From: Scolanthus callimorphus
Taxonomy: Eukaryota; Cnidaria; Anthozoa; Actiniaria; Edwardsiidae
Assembly: GCA_033964015.1 (NCBI GenBank)
Contig: CM066920.1
Span: 9,639,912 to 9,703,911, forward strand
DNA: 64,000 nucleotides
Reading direction: 5' to 3'
The translations under genes and the position numbers were made by a program. Below the pieces are notes generated by a model that saw nothing but the letters and a program-made list of their open reading frames with translations, made no database searches and had not been told where the DNA came from. The first letter of the stretch is position 1. The number at the start of each line of letters is the position of its first letter. Shown here piece after piece: positions 12,701-22,856 of this stretch.

Positions 12701-14528
12701 CTAGTTTTAGGCTATTTTAACAATGTTTCCGCAGTTTGTTTGTCAAAAATAAAAAAATCGAAAAACAGTCCAAATCGTCACTTAGGTCGTTCTTGCACCA
12801 ACCCCCCCAGATATAAACAGTCACAAAAAGGAGAAACAGAAAAAACAACCCCCTCAATTGGCAACACATTGTGACCAACAATGATTTTCCAGCTCAGCTC
12901 TAACTCAAGTGTAGATGGGAGTTGGAGTACCTCGTACTGTATAGGCCAGCAAGATAAGACAACAGCTAATTTTACACCCTCTGCATTTATCAAGTAAACT
13001 ACTAATAAGGACAGGTTTTTACAACTTCGAGCAACGTTTGGCCAAAAATAGTGTTACTCAATGATTTCTATCCTAATTTGTAGATTTGTGGTCCACATTT
13101 CGAAATATCACAAAAGACAGAGTACTGGGTTCGCGCTGCCACAGAAATAAGTGGTCAAAAATGGAAAAATTCTATAGAATCTTATAGGCTGTGATTGACA
13201 TCACCATTTTAGGTGCGAAAAATATGTCTACAGTATCTGTAAAAACTAAAATATAATAATACAAGAACACTACCATGAAGATCTAAATTCAAAGCAACAA
13301 CTTTTTTATTTAGAGAAACAAGATTTTTTGCCGCTTTCTGGCAAAATTGCTCAAAGTTCTAAAAATTCTGTCTTAATTATTTAATGCTTTAAGGTAATTC
13401 CCCTGAAATAAAACTTGTCGTAGAATTTTTTTCTTAATTTGTCTATTTACTATTTAGTATATAAGGAATGAAAATATGAAATAAAAAGAGGGGGTGCCCA
13501 TGCTCGTTTAGAAACTGTGATGGCGCAAACATACCCCATTTTTAGTGCCTGAGGGCTATTTTGTGGAGGAATACGCGAAACAAGAAAATTGTGATAAAAC
13601 GCTCACTAATGAAGCAATCCAGTTTGCTTGCAAGTTTGAACAGAATTGTTGGATGCTTCACTACCTAGGACGAACATTGGAATGTTTAATTTTCTATGTG
13701 TGTTGACGCTACTCTTGAAAATGTGCAAAAATGTGCGCAGCGCTCGTGATAATTTGTGAGTCTTTGGTGTCTTATTTTGGGGCTTTTTATGACGATAGCT
13801 CAAAAACTTGTCGTGGAAATTTCTTTAAACTTTTTTTATAACAGGGGAATGATAGTCTTATCAAAATGGTAAAATAAAAAATGGGGGTGCCCAATCTTGT
13901 TTTCGCGCAATATCCCAAAACGCGACTTTTCCTTGGTGTTTCTCGCTCAAATGGGGATATTTAGCTTGCGCGCGCACGCTCGATTGCGTCATTTTCGAAC
14001 GAATTGATCGCGCGTCCATGCGCAGAACAGCGTGCGCCGTGCAAAACAGGGGAATAACCTTAAGTCTAACCTCAGTTTTGCTCCTTCTCCCTCCTCCCCC
14101 CACCACTTGATCTTCACAATAACATCATCTGGGTGTTCTGGTATGTCCCAGGTTAGCTGTCCTATAGACACTCGCAAAAAACATCTAAGCTGGCCCTCTA
14201 CAGATGGTGGTAAGCTTCCAGCAACCGATAATTGTTCTTCATCTGATGATACTGAAACTGAAGTTGGGAGAGATACACTATCAGCAAAAAGAAACGAAAT
14301 GAAATTCGACAAAATTTGGTGAAGTTTCCGAAATTCATTGAAACAAAAACCCTAACTTTTCGGGAATAAAGGTCAGAATTGTGTACTTTGAAACAGCCAA
14401 CTTTCACCTGGATATTTCGTTCTAGTTTCAACGAGGGCCCGGCACTGTTTCACGCTCTGAAATTCTATGTCCGGCTCGGGTTCGTTGTTTGACAAATGAC
14501 CCGGGCCTGAACTGAATGTTCTCTTCAT
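747..14528 (-). CDS. C2CD3: C2CD3, N-terminal 14 coding exons (partial, continues left of window)
   Basis: C2 domain-containing protein 3 acts at the distal centriole in centriole elongation, distal appendage assembly and ciliogenesis. Coding exons, 5' to 3' on minus: 14528-14408 (tentative), 14257-14071 (or to 14059), 9705-9602, 9007-8899, 8302-8220, 8039-7852, 7647-7527, 7114-6856, 6406-6115, 5311-5216, 4798-4654, 2336-2081, 1550-1435, 865-747. All junctions are GT-AG and phases agree throughout (2196 nt, 732 codons). Family landmarks: VEGQLRCFLRV then IKWWGE in exon 2; CSGPKQFASYL in exon 3 joined to DMGTLILEF in exon 4; ALLEKGQKLREGM in exon 8; YDESLLGDLFYTTP in exon 9; LTVLGRINTARVVIES in exon 12; TFLVEYHFP and ATEVTRIASKKLHDG in exon 13; FPVFFNATIAEHWW in exon 14. 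These match vertebrate C2CD3 in order, including its first C2 region. Exon 1 (MKRTFSSGPGH start) is inferred from phase and splice sites only; translation could instead begin at 14312 without this intron. Confidence 0.93.
2371..2638. mobile_element. Hairpin MITE
   Basis: Inverted arms GAAAAATGTGTTTTGCGCG and CGCGCACAAAACATTTTTC, with inner arms AATATTTCCAATTGG and CCAATCGGAAATATT and CTTGGGGG/CCCCCAAG, fold the 268-bp unit almost end to end. No ORF. Lies in a C2CD3 intron. Confidence 0.65.
4245..4600 (-). mobile_element. LINE reverse-transcriptase 3' end, decayed
   Basis: On the minus strand, KIFLLVFKSLNNLVPIYIND and SVPTRSLRSSD, then after a frame change GGRAFAAPRLCNAL, match the typical C-terminal end of non-LTR retrotransposon ORF2 proteins in animals. 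The reading frame shifts near 4400, so this is a dead 5'-truncated copy. It lies in the C2CD3 intron between exons 11 and 12. Confidence 0.7.
4857..5143. mobile_element. MITE, TAGAGC(G/A)GTTTTCA family, diverged copy
   Basis: The left end TAGAGCGGTTTTCAAATGAC and inner pieces such as AGCAATTGCAATTAC match the clearer copies at 52530-52784 and 54914-55169. Lies in a C2CD3 intron. Confidence 0.5.
8335..8550. mobile_element. MITE, CCAGAGCTCCC family, copy 1
   Basis: GCAGAGCTCCCC and GGGGAGGCTCTGGTGACAG at the left are mirrored by CCACCAGAGCCTCCTC on the right. The family also occurs at 8640-8855 and 42834-43053. Confidence 0.6.
8640..8855. mobile_element. MITE, CCAGAGCTCCC family, copy 2
   Basis: Starts CTTGTACCCAGAGCTCCC and ends GGGAGCTGTTGGTACAAAG, with internal GGGGAGGCTCTGG and CCAGAGCCTCCCC. 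The interior (GCTGATCGGCTAATTTTGAA) matches 42834-43053 closely. Confidence 0.65.
10328..11524. mobile_element. Non-autonomous TIR element, twin copy 1
   Basis: Long inverted ends of roughly 130 bp begin GGGGGTTGGTGCAAGAACGA and close with the reverse complement. The inside has no transposase, but carries a degenerate TTAGGG-like stretch near 11194-11265 and a poly-G run. It is nearly identical to 11606-12808 (for example GATGCAAGC at about 10827 versus GATACAAGC at about 12103). Confidence 0.8.
11606..12808. mobile_element. Non-autonomous TIR element, twin copy 2
   Basis: Same orientation and near-identical to 10328-11524, period about 1278 bp. The copies are separated by an 81-bp spacer that is itself a hairpin (23-bp perfect arms at 11528-11550 and 11578-11600). 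Confidence 0.8.
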
Positions 14529-15043
14529 ACAACCAGAGGTGTTTTTTTTCTGTACTTTACGCCAGCAAAAAAAACAAACATGAAATTTAGGGTTCCTACT
14601 TCATTTGGTTTTTCCCTATATTTCTCTTCTCTTTTTTAGACTCAAACCGACCACCAAAACATGAAACGAACAAACTCTCGTTTGACACCGTCAACTCGAC
14701 AGTGTCGACTGGAGTATCCTGCTTTCCATCCAGCAATTCAAGGCGTTCCCACCTTTTCTCTTTGTAGAGGTTTTAATTTTCTTTCCCCCTTTAGTTTTCT
14801 TCTTCATTCTGGCACTTTTATCTGTTCTTTATCCAGGAAATTCGCAAAATGTGCGACATAAATCTGCAAACAAACTCGAAGCCCCTGCCATTTGACTTTC
14901 GCGCCATTTTGTTTCCCACAATCCCCCTCGCGCGAGTAATTGCAAATTGGTTCCCAGACCTCTGCAACGTTTCCCTCGTGCAGAAGAAGAAACTGACAAT
15001 TTTGTCAAAATCTACTAGGTTTTAGAAGAAATCTACTCTCAAA
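14529..15043. promoter_or_regulatory. Divergent C2CD3/ERCC2 promoter region
   Basis: About 515 bp separate the proposed C2CD3 start codon (minus) from the ERCC2 start codon (plus), so both promoters must lie here. An E2F-type site TTTCGCGCC occurs at 14897-14905, followed by CCACAATCC and the CpG-dense CTCGCGCGAG at about 14918-14935. No TATA box is obvious near ERCC2. Shared regulation of a centriole gene and a TFIIH gene is inference. Confidence 0.55.
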
Positions 15044-18000
15044 ATGAAGCTTAACATTGATGGGTTGCTCGTCTATTTCCCTTATGACTATATTTACCCT
15101 GAACAATACTCGTATATGCTGGAACTCAAACGAACATTAGATGCCAAGGGGCACTGCTTGCTGGAAATGCCCTCTGGTACAGGCAAAACAGTGTCTCTTC
15201 TATCGCTTATTGTAGCCTATCTAAAAAGCAAGCCTCTAGATTTAACCAAGCTTATATACTGCTCCCGTACGGTTCCAGAGATCGAGAAGGTTATGGAAGA
15301 ATTGAAGAAGCTATTAGAATATTATAAACAAGAAACGGGAGAAGATGCAAACTTACTAGCACTGGCTCTGAGCTCGAGGAAAAATCTTTGTATCCACCCC
15401 GAAGTTAGAGGAGGGAGGGAAGGGAAAAAAGTGGATGGAAAGTGTTTGTCAATGACGGCATCATTTGTTCGACTGAAGCACAGGGAAGATCCAAGAATTC
15501 CTGTTTGTCAGTTTTTTGAGGTACTGTATTGTATTAAGTATTATTACAGAAAAGATGTACAGACTGTTTTCCACAAATGACATAAAATCGTTATTCTTTT
15601 GAAATTAGTTCAGTTGGCCAGAAATTGAAAAGAATAACATTGACGTCATAAGGGGGAAAACAGGCATCATTGGACTTATCAAAGACCCATTATCAACTGG
15701 TAGCCTTTGCTTCTAATTTTTTGTGTTTTCGAATTGTTCCATGGTTTTTCGGCTGCTCTGATTGGCTAATAGTCTGCAAATTATGTCAGTTGATGATGGA
15801 CCTCTTTAAAGGGTCTATTCCCAGGCCTAAACACAATGGCTGGAAGGATTGGTGTTTTATTACTGACTCTTATTTTTAGGCATGATACCCCTACGATGGA
15901 TGGAAGGGGAAATTCCAGGGGGTTGGGGCTGTGGTCAATACACTTCTTATTTCCTATATTTGTCAGGGAAATGGGTGCATAGCTGTCAACCCCAAAAGCA
16001 CAGGAACCTGGACATTTTGTAAAAACAGAATGGAGCAAATATATGAGCCCTGTCAAGTGAAAAGGACCATTTACAGAATTTCATTTTTTTCAAGTAAAAT
16101 GTGAAAGAAGTTCAGAATACCCATACAATCCCTGCCAAATTTCTGCTTTGCTGTGCAAAAATTGAATAAATACACATACCCAGTGTTTACATACATTAAT
16201 AATTAGTGACCTAATGCTGTTCAGAACAGAAAGTTGACAAAATACCATAATATAATGTCCCTTTTTACTTGGCAGGCCTATAAAAACCATTGGGTTGCAG
16301 GTCGGAGCAATAGAGTAAAAGTATGAGAATGAAGCAATATTTTAATCTTGGGACAAGGTTCAAAATCTTGAGCTCCTTGAGACTCTTAAGCTTGGAGCTT
16401 AAATAATTTTTTTCTGCTTGAATATTAATGTCATTCTTCCAACATAGCATGTGCCCAGTTCCCTTCAAAATTTTGTGAAAGCGGAGGAGTTATTATTTCA
16501 AATGTTCAACAGTTGGACAAGAATAACTCAAGCTTTCCTGTAAATCTCAGCTCTGTACTCTAATCTAAGATATTGTACCAAAAATCAGAATTTAGTCAAG
16601 TCGACGCTGTTCTTCTAGGTCACTTTCTCCTTAAGGAAAAATTCGGAAAATGGTCAGGGAAACCACATATTTTAGAGAACAGTGGGTATTTATTGTGTTT
16701 TGTTGACTTGTGCACTATAAATAGGAAAGTGAACAGCGATTTATAACTCGATCCCGAGAGTGGTTATTATCGTTAAATCTATCGCTTTCAAATTTATGAT
16801 TAACGTAATTTTGGTGACGTGACTGTATAAAAATTATCTTCGTTCTAACAAAAAGTATCAATAGAACGAAGCAACGTGTATAATGGAACATTCTTGGGAT
16901 AACTCTAAAACCAAGCGAATGTATCTAAAACAGTGCGGTAGAACAAAGGGTGTTAGATCACTGACTATTTTTATATTTCTCTCGTCAAGACCACAGAGTC
17001 GGACCTGAACTTAAAGTGTCAATGACATGAAATAGACATGATGTTACAACTTGGGCTCACACAGGCTGAACATGAATTTATAACCGAGATATATCTTATG
17101 ACAAAGAGTGTTCTTGAAATGTTTTCTCTCTAGTTATTATGAGAGGGTGACCATATCCTGCAAGCGATTAAATATGCACGCGGCGAATGCAATGAGCCAT
17201 GCCATTAGGTGTTTACCGTTTGATTAATTAATTTCAATTCTGATTGTCAAAGGGGATTATCTAATTGTTTTCATTTATACGTAAATGTCGATAACCACCT
17301 ATTGACACGGCTCATTGCATTTGACGCGTGAATATGTAATCGCTTGTCACAACAGAAAAGTTATGATCACACTGAAAAATTAGCAGTCGTAGTGGGTCGT
17401 TCAGCTATCGATAACTGCGAGAAAATAAATACTCATTCTTTGTCATAAGATATATCTCAGTGGGAAATCATTTTGATACTTTTAATAATCTGGCCTTTTT
17501 AGGAGCCATTCAAGCCCATCAACAGTGGCCTCAATCGTATCCATGTGCACAGAAGTAGAATAATTTCTTTTTTTGATTGGTTATTTTGAATTTTCCGCGA
17601 AAATTGGTACTTTGAAAATGAGAATACGGGCTTCGACGCGTGCAGTGCGATGATGGCGCTGATTTCAATGACCTTCTTTCAATAATCAGTTCTCCAGTGC
17701 TTCGGGCACCGACCACTAGTTGAAGGAGGCTCCTGTTGATGGGCTCCCGTCTTTGTATCTTGCAGGAGTTTGAGGCGAACGGCCGTGATGAGAAACTTCC
17801 CTCGGGCGTCTATAACCTGGATGACCTGCGAACGTTTGGGGAAAGAAAAGGCTGGTGTCCTTATTTTACTGCACGGCGGGCTATTTACCATGCTAATGTC
17901 GTCGTGTATAGCTACCACTATATGTTGGACCCTAAAATAGCTGACCTGGTCTCCAAAGAGCTGGATAAAAAGTCCGTAGTCGTCTTCGATGAGGCGCATA

Positions 18001-19567
18001 ATATTGATAACGTATGCATCGACTCCATGAGCGTGACGATAAGCAGACGGACGCTCGATAGAAGTCACGCAAATGTGGAATCCCTCTCGAGGGTGATACA
18101 AACTATCAAGGACACTGACGCTCAGAAACTCAGGGAGGAATACAACAGACTCGTAGAAGGCTTGCGACAGGCCAGCGAAGCAAGGGACACGGATGTAGTG
18201 CTCTCTAACCCGGTCTTACCCGATGAAGTTTTACAAGAGGCTATACCAGGAAATATCCGAAAGGCGGAACATTTTGTCGGGTTCATGAGGAGGTTTATAG
18301 AGTACCTCAAGACCCGTTTGCGGATTCAACATGTGGTGCAAGAGAGCCCGCTCTCTTTTCTCCAACATGTCTATCAACAAGTTTGCATCGAGCGCAAGCC
18401 CTTGCGGTTCTGCGCAGAGCGCCTGAGCTCGTTACTCCGCACATTGGAAATCCCAGAGATGCAGGATTACGGACCGCTGGTTTTGATTGCCAACTTTGCG
18501 ACTCTAGTTAGTACTTATAATAAAGGTTTAACCTCATAATCGAGCCGTTTGATGACAGAACCCCGACTATTCCCAACCCGATTCTCCACTTCAGCTGCAT
18601 GGATGCCTCCATTGCTGTAAAGCCAGTCTTTGATAGATTCCAATCCGTAGTCATCACCTCCGGGACACTCTCCCCAATAGACATGTACCCCAAGATATTG
18701 GACTTCCGACCGGTTACCATGGCAACATTTACCATGACGTTAGCTCGGACATGTTTGTGTCCAATGATTGTCAGCAGAGGTAGCGACCAAGTTGCCATGA
18801 CAACCAAGTTTGAGACGCGCGAAGACATAGCTGTCATCCGAAACTATGGCAACCTGCTGACGGAGATGTCGGCCGTGGTACCTGATGGGATAGTTTGTTT
18901 CTTCACAAGTTACCTCTACATGGAATCCGTGGTCTCCCTGTGGAATGATCAGGGTATCATCAGCAACATTCAGAAGAACAAACTTCTCTTCATTGAAACG
19001 CAAGATGCAGCGGAGACGAGTCTGGCACTGCATAACTACCAAAAAGCCTGCGAGAACGGCAGAGGGGCTATCCTGTTATCTGTTGCTCGAGGGAAGGTCT
19101 CAGAAGGCATCGACTTTGATCACCATTACGGTCGAGCTGTCATCATGTTCGGCATCCCGTACGTCTATACTCAAAGTCGTATTCTTAAAGCACGACTGGA
19201 GTACCTGCGCGAGCAGTTCAACATACGTGAGAATGATTTCCTTACGTTTGATGCCATGAGGCACGCAGCTCAGTGCGTCGGTCGCGCCATTAGAGGCAAG
19301 ACTGATTATGGAATCATGGTATTTGCTGATAAACGCTTCTCTAAGATAGACAAGCGAGGAAAGCTGCCTAAATGGATCCAAGAGCATTTGAAGGAGTCCT
19401 TGTGTAATCTTTCCATTGACGAGGGAGTCCAGGTCGGCAAGCGGTTCCTGAGGCAGATGGCTCAGCCTTTTAGCAGGGAGGACCAGCTCGGAATGTCTTT
19501 GTTGACCATGGAGCAAGTGCAATCGGAGGAGTTTCAGAAGCGGATTATGCAATCTGCTCAGGCGTAA
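15044..19567 (+). CDS. ERCC2: ERCC2/XPD, TFIIH 5'-3' DNA helicase (one-base frameshift)
   Basis: XPD is the TFIIH helicase that opens DNA in nucleotide excision repair and tethers the CAK kinase module. Two coding exons: 15044-15520 (159 residues) and 17766-19567, joined by GT-AG in phase 0 between CQFFE and EFEANG. Restored length is 759 residues, against 760 in human. Walker A is EMPSGTGKT with Lys48; DEAH is FDEAHNID at 234-237. The four iron-sulfur cysteines fall at 116, 134, 155 and 190, the human positions. The second RecA domain is present with [13 protein letters not shown] and the motif VI region [17 protein letters not shown]. Oddity: after Thr415 (codon 18531-18533) one base is missing, so the frame hits TAA at 18537-18539; the following [10 protein letters not shown] resumes in another frame. 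Everything else is intact, so an assembly error or a recent allele is more likely than an old pseudogene. Confidence 0.96.
15521..17765 (+). other. ERCC2 intron 1
   Basis: This 2245-bp intron has donor GAG|GTACTG and acceptor TATCTTGCAG|GAG. No coding signal was seen. It contains a short inverted repeat at about 16600-16742 and the hairpin element at 17085-17462. Confidence 0.85.
17085..17462. mobile_element. Foldback/MITE-like hairpin element
   Basis: The ends GAGATATATCTTATGACAAA and its reverse complement lie near 17087 and 17440-17460. A second inner inverted pair (GCGATTAAATATGCACGCGG near 17164, GCGTGAATATGTAATCGC near 17325) shows the whole unit folds back. There is no ORF of note. 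Lies in the ERCC2 intron. Confidence 0.6.
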
Positions 19568-19706
19568 AAAAAAACCCTGCAATTACATACTCGGTTCTAG
19601 AACTGCTGGGAATATCCTGATACCTATACTGACTTAAAATATTGTCTAAGGAACTCTAGTGAAGAGTTGGACCAATCACAATAATTTCAATTGGAAATTC
19701 ATGCAG

Positions 19707-19912
19707 CAAGGGGCGTGGATCTTTATCTCGATATTATTGGATTTCTGAAACACAAGAGTAACACGAGAGAGCTTTTGTTGATCCTGGCAAGAGAACTGGT
19801 GCATAAAAAATTGGATTTGCATTTTCTCATACTAGAAGGAGAAGTCGAAGGCGAAGTTAAAAAGTTGTTTTGGCCGTTAGTGCCCCTGTGTCAAAAAGAC
19901 GGCTCACCCAAG
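19707..19912 (+). pseudogene. Possible orphan internal exon downstream of ERCC2
   Basis: A frame reading RGVDLYLDIIGFLKHK and LEGEVEGEVKKLFWPLVPL ends at a strong donor AAG|GTGAGT (19912/19913). An acceptor CATGCAG lies at 19700-19706 but has a weak pyrimidine tract, and an in-frame stop lies just upstream. The peptide looks like real helical protein, yet no partner exons or family were recognised. It may be an exon relic. Confidence 0.3.
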
Positions 19913-20139
19913 GTGAGTGACAGCCTGTATTTGAACTTTTTATTGAAATAATGTGTCCGTTGATAACCAATGAGAGTTAAGACAAAAAGTTCAAGTTCAT
20001 TGTATTCACACTTCTTTGTTAAATTACAGAGTAGATAAGGGAAAAAAGGAGATAATAATAGATTGGAGTCGGCACGATCATTGGTTAAACATTTAAAGAA
20101 GTGCGCGGTGTCTAAACATGTATCAGACCACTCAAAAGC

Positions 20140-20513
20140 GACTTCATGGTTATAGCGGAGCGTCGCGCGAGCGAAACACACCATACTAAGGAAAAGTGGT
20201 ATCGGAATTCAGACGTATAACCATCAAGTCGATTTTGAGTGGTTTGACTGAGACATTTTGGTAATTTGTATGGACGCTATCAGTGACGCCATATCACGTG
20301 ACTTTGGCATTAGATACCTAACATATGGACAACTTTTGCCAATTTTGGTCGCTATTTGAGCTTTCATTTCCGGATATGATTTTTTCTTTTCCTTATTGGG
20401 AGCTCCACTTTTAGGCAGGGCCTAAATCTATATATTACGTCTAAATTCTGATACCACTTTCCCTGATGTATGGTGCTTCGCTCGCGCGCGGGAGCTCCGC
20501 TATGAATGAAATT
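20140..20513. mobile_element. Hairpin element with GGAGCTCC(G/A)CT motif
   Basis: The arms GTGGTATCGGAATTCAGACG near 20195 and ACGTCTAAATTCTGATACCAC near 20437 are flanked by further inverted matter (ATAGCGGAGCGTCGCGCGAG; CTCGCGCGCGGGAGCTCCGC). Inside is GGAGCTCCACTTTTAGGCAG at about 20399. Related pieces lie at 23980-24018, 28468-28522 and 33178-33215. Confidence 0.6.
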
Positions 20514-21742
20514 CGGTAAAGTTTAGTCACGTGTGCGTTAATGCGAAGAGGCAGGAGCTTCTGCAATAAAGACGGTGTTTTTTCCTTCTCACTTCAAAGC
20601 TTTAATTTGAAGGACATTTTTAAAGAAATAACATCATTCAACGGAAAATGCATATAACCATTGCATGTAAAATTATATATGAGTGAGTCTTTTCTCGAAA
20701 GAATATCTATACCTTAAGTTCCTTTTTCTATCGAAGACTAAGTTGAAGTATATAGCATTCAGAGTTGTTTATCTGTATAAAAGTTGTCTTATTTTATAAC
20801 TTCTATAACATTTTGTTAAAAACCATAACACAGCCCCTTTAAACTCTCTTCGCCATACTTGCATGATGCTTACGACGTTCGTTTCACGTGAATAAAAAAC
20901 GAAGACGGCACGTGGCAGAGTACCTTGGTTTAACCAGAAAACGTTCTGAGTTGATAACGGCGTAGAAATAATTGGCCCTCACGACGAAATCTATATGTGC
21001 TCAAAACCCTAAAATTATTTGCCAGACAACGCGTGGAGCCGGGCTAAATGGCCAATTGACGATATGTGAAGAGATGAGTATCATTTCTATATTACTTCCT
21101 CTGTTAGTTTAAAAATACTGTTATCAGGATACAATTAAGTATCGCGATTTACCCCGCCACTTTGTTTGTTGTGAACCGTCAATAGGGAGTTTAAGATGCC
21201 ACAACGGCATCTTCTTACTAAAATATGTCTAATGGTTTCCTTGCATTTCTCAATATTCATCAATCGTTTCCAAATTTCCTTTGCATTTTAACCTTGATAA
21301 CAGCAAATTCGCATCCATTCTCAATCATATCAAACAAAAATATATCGAAATCGTCACTCCACGTTCCCGCTCTCACCAGAGCGTAAAACATGGCATTTCA
21401 CGTCTCAGTTCAGAAGAAAACGGTTGAAATGCATTTGACTTTATAGATTTGCACGTGCAAGCATTGTACTTTGCAATCAAGTGTACTGTTCTTTGACGTT
21501 GTCGTTGTCGTTGCCGTTGTCGCATCTTAAATGTTTTGTGGTACTGACGCCTTGAAAAGAGCTAGTGAAATTCTTTTTTCATTTCATTGTCTATAGTTAG
21601 AAATAATTGCGTTTAGCTTCCTTTATAGTATGTTCCACAGAAAAGGAAGAATGTTTTGCCGAAAAAGAAATTTGTGAAGAGAGCATGTTTTTGAGCATTT
21701 GCGGAAAGTCGCTGTGATTGAGTGAGAGAGCGCGTGCTTGTA

Positions 21743-22185
21743 AAGCCGGGGAAATACGAGGCACAAAATCCCTCAACTTGTCGCGGAACATTGCTGCGTT
21801 GCAAGTCTTATGTTGTTGCTCGTCTTTCATTAAATTCACAACTTGTCGCGCAACATTTCGTTTTGATGATCACACATGCGAGACCAAGGCGAATTTGGCC
21901 CCTTAGCACTTCATTTCTATTGACCAACCAACTTGAATCGTAGGCAAAATGTTGCGCGACAAGTTGTGTGTTTGATGAAAAACGAGCAACAAAGCCAGAA
22001 CTTGTGGCTCAAAGTAGACTCGCGCTCTACTTCGTGCAACAAGTTTTCACAACCTGCAACAAATGTTTTGTTGCGCGACAAGTTGTGGCGCGAGATGAAA
22101 AACGCGCAACATCGATCATCAACTTGCAACGCAACAATGTTGCGCGACAAGTTGAGGGATTTTGTGCCTCGTATTTCCCCGGCTT
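21743..22185. mobile_element. Foldback element, left half of 0.9-kb palindrome
   Basis: The 443-bp unit starts AAGCCGGGGAAATACGAGGC and ends with its reverse complement, so it is a TIR element by itself. The motif TTGCGCGACAAGTTG or its complement recurs inside. It abuts its own inverted copy with no spacer at 22185/22186. Confidence 0.75.
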
Positions 22186-22635
22186 AAGCCAGGGAAATAC
22201 GAGGCACAAAATCTCTCAACTTGTCGCGCAACATTGTTGCGTTGCAAGTTGATGATCGATGTTGCGCGTTTTTCATCTCGCGCCACAACTTGTCATGCAA
22301 CAAAAACATTTGTTGCAGGTTGTGAAAACTTGTTGCGCGAAGTAGAGCGCGGGTCTACTTTGAGACACAAATTCTGGCTTTGTTGCTCGTTTTTCATCAA
22401 ACACACAACTTGTCGCGCATAATTTTGCCTACGATTCAAGTTGGTTGGTCAATAGAAATGACGTACTAAGGGGCCAAATTCGCCTTGGTCTCCCATTCGC
22501 ATGTGTGGTCATCAAAACAAAATGTTGCGCGACAAGTTGTGAATTTGATGAAAAACGAGCAACAAACATTAGACTTGCAACGCAAAATGTTGCGCGACAA
22601 GTTGAGGGATTTTGTGCCTCGTATTTCCCCGGCTT
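22186..22635. mobile_element. Foldback element, right half of 0.9-kb palindrome
   Basis: The 450-bp inverted copy of 21743-22185 starts AAGCCAGGGAAATACGAGGC and ends TTTCCCCGGCTT. About ten copies of the CAACTTGTCGCGCAAC motif (both orientations, several with a mismatch) occur over both halves. Confidence 0.75.
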
Positions 22636-22856
22636 TAAGGAGAATTGAAATTTTAGTCAACTAAAATAAGCGATGTTTCTCTAGATTTCTTAAGAGAAAT
22701 TTAAAGAATCGCGATTTAAAACAAATTACGTTTTTGATTTCTTTAGAGACGGCAATTAACACAAAATACTGATGGCATTGGAAGAAAATATTTCTCCTAA
22801 CTAGTGTCCGTCAATATTTTGTGCTATTGGCGCCCTTAAAATCGTAATAAGTTAAG

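Larger units (their letters stand above)
9706..14058 (-). other. C2CD3 intron 2
   Basis: A 4.35-kb intron between exons 2 and 3, dominated by the twin TIR elements at 10328-12808. 12809-14058 is AT-rich with no coding signal, turning CpG-rich (GCGCGCGCACGCTCG) from about 13970 toward the 5' end of the gene. Confidence 0.75.

Noticed and set aside
18508..19582. Antisense open frames across ERCC2
   Set aside because: They are shadows of the conserved helicase coding exon on the other strand.
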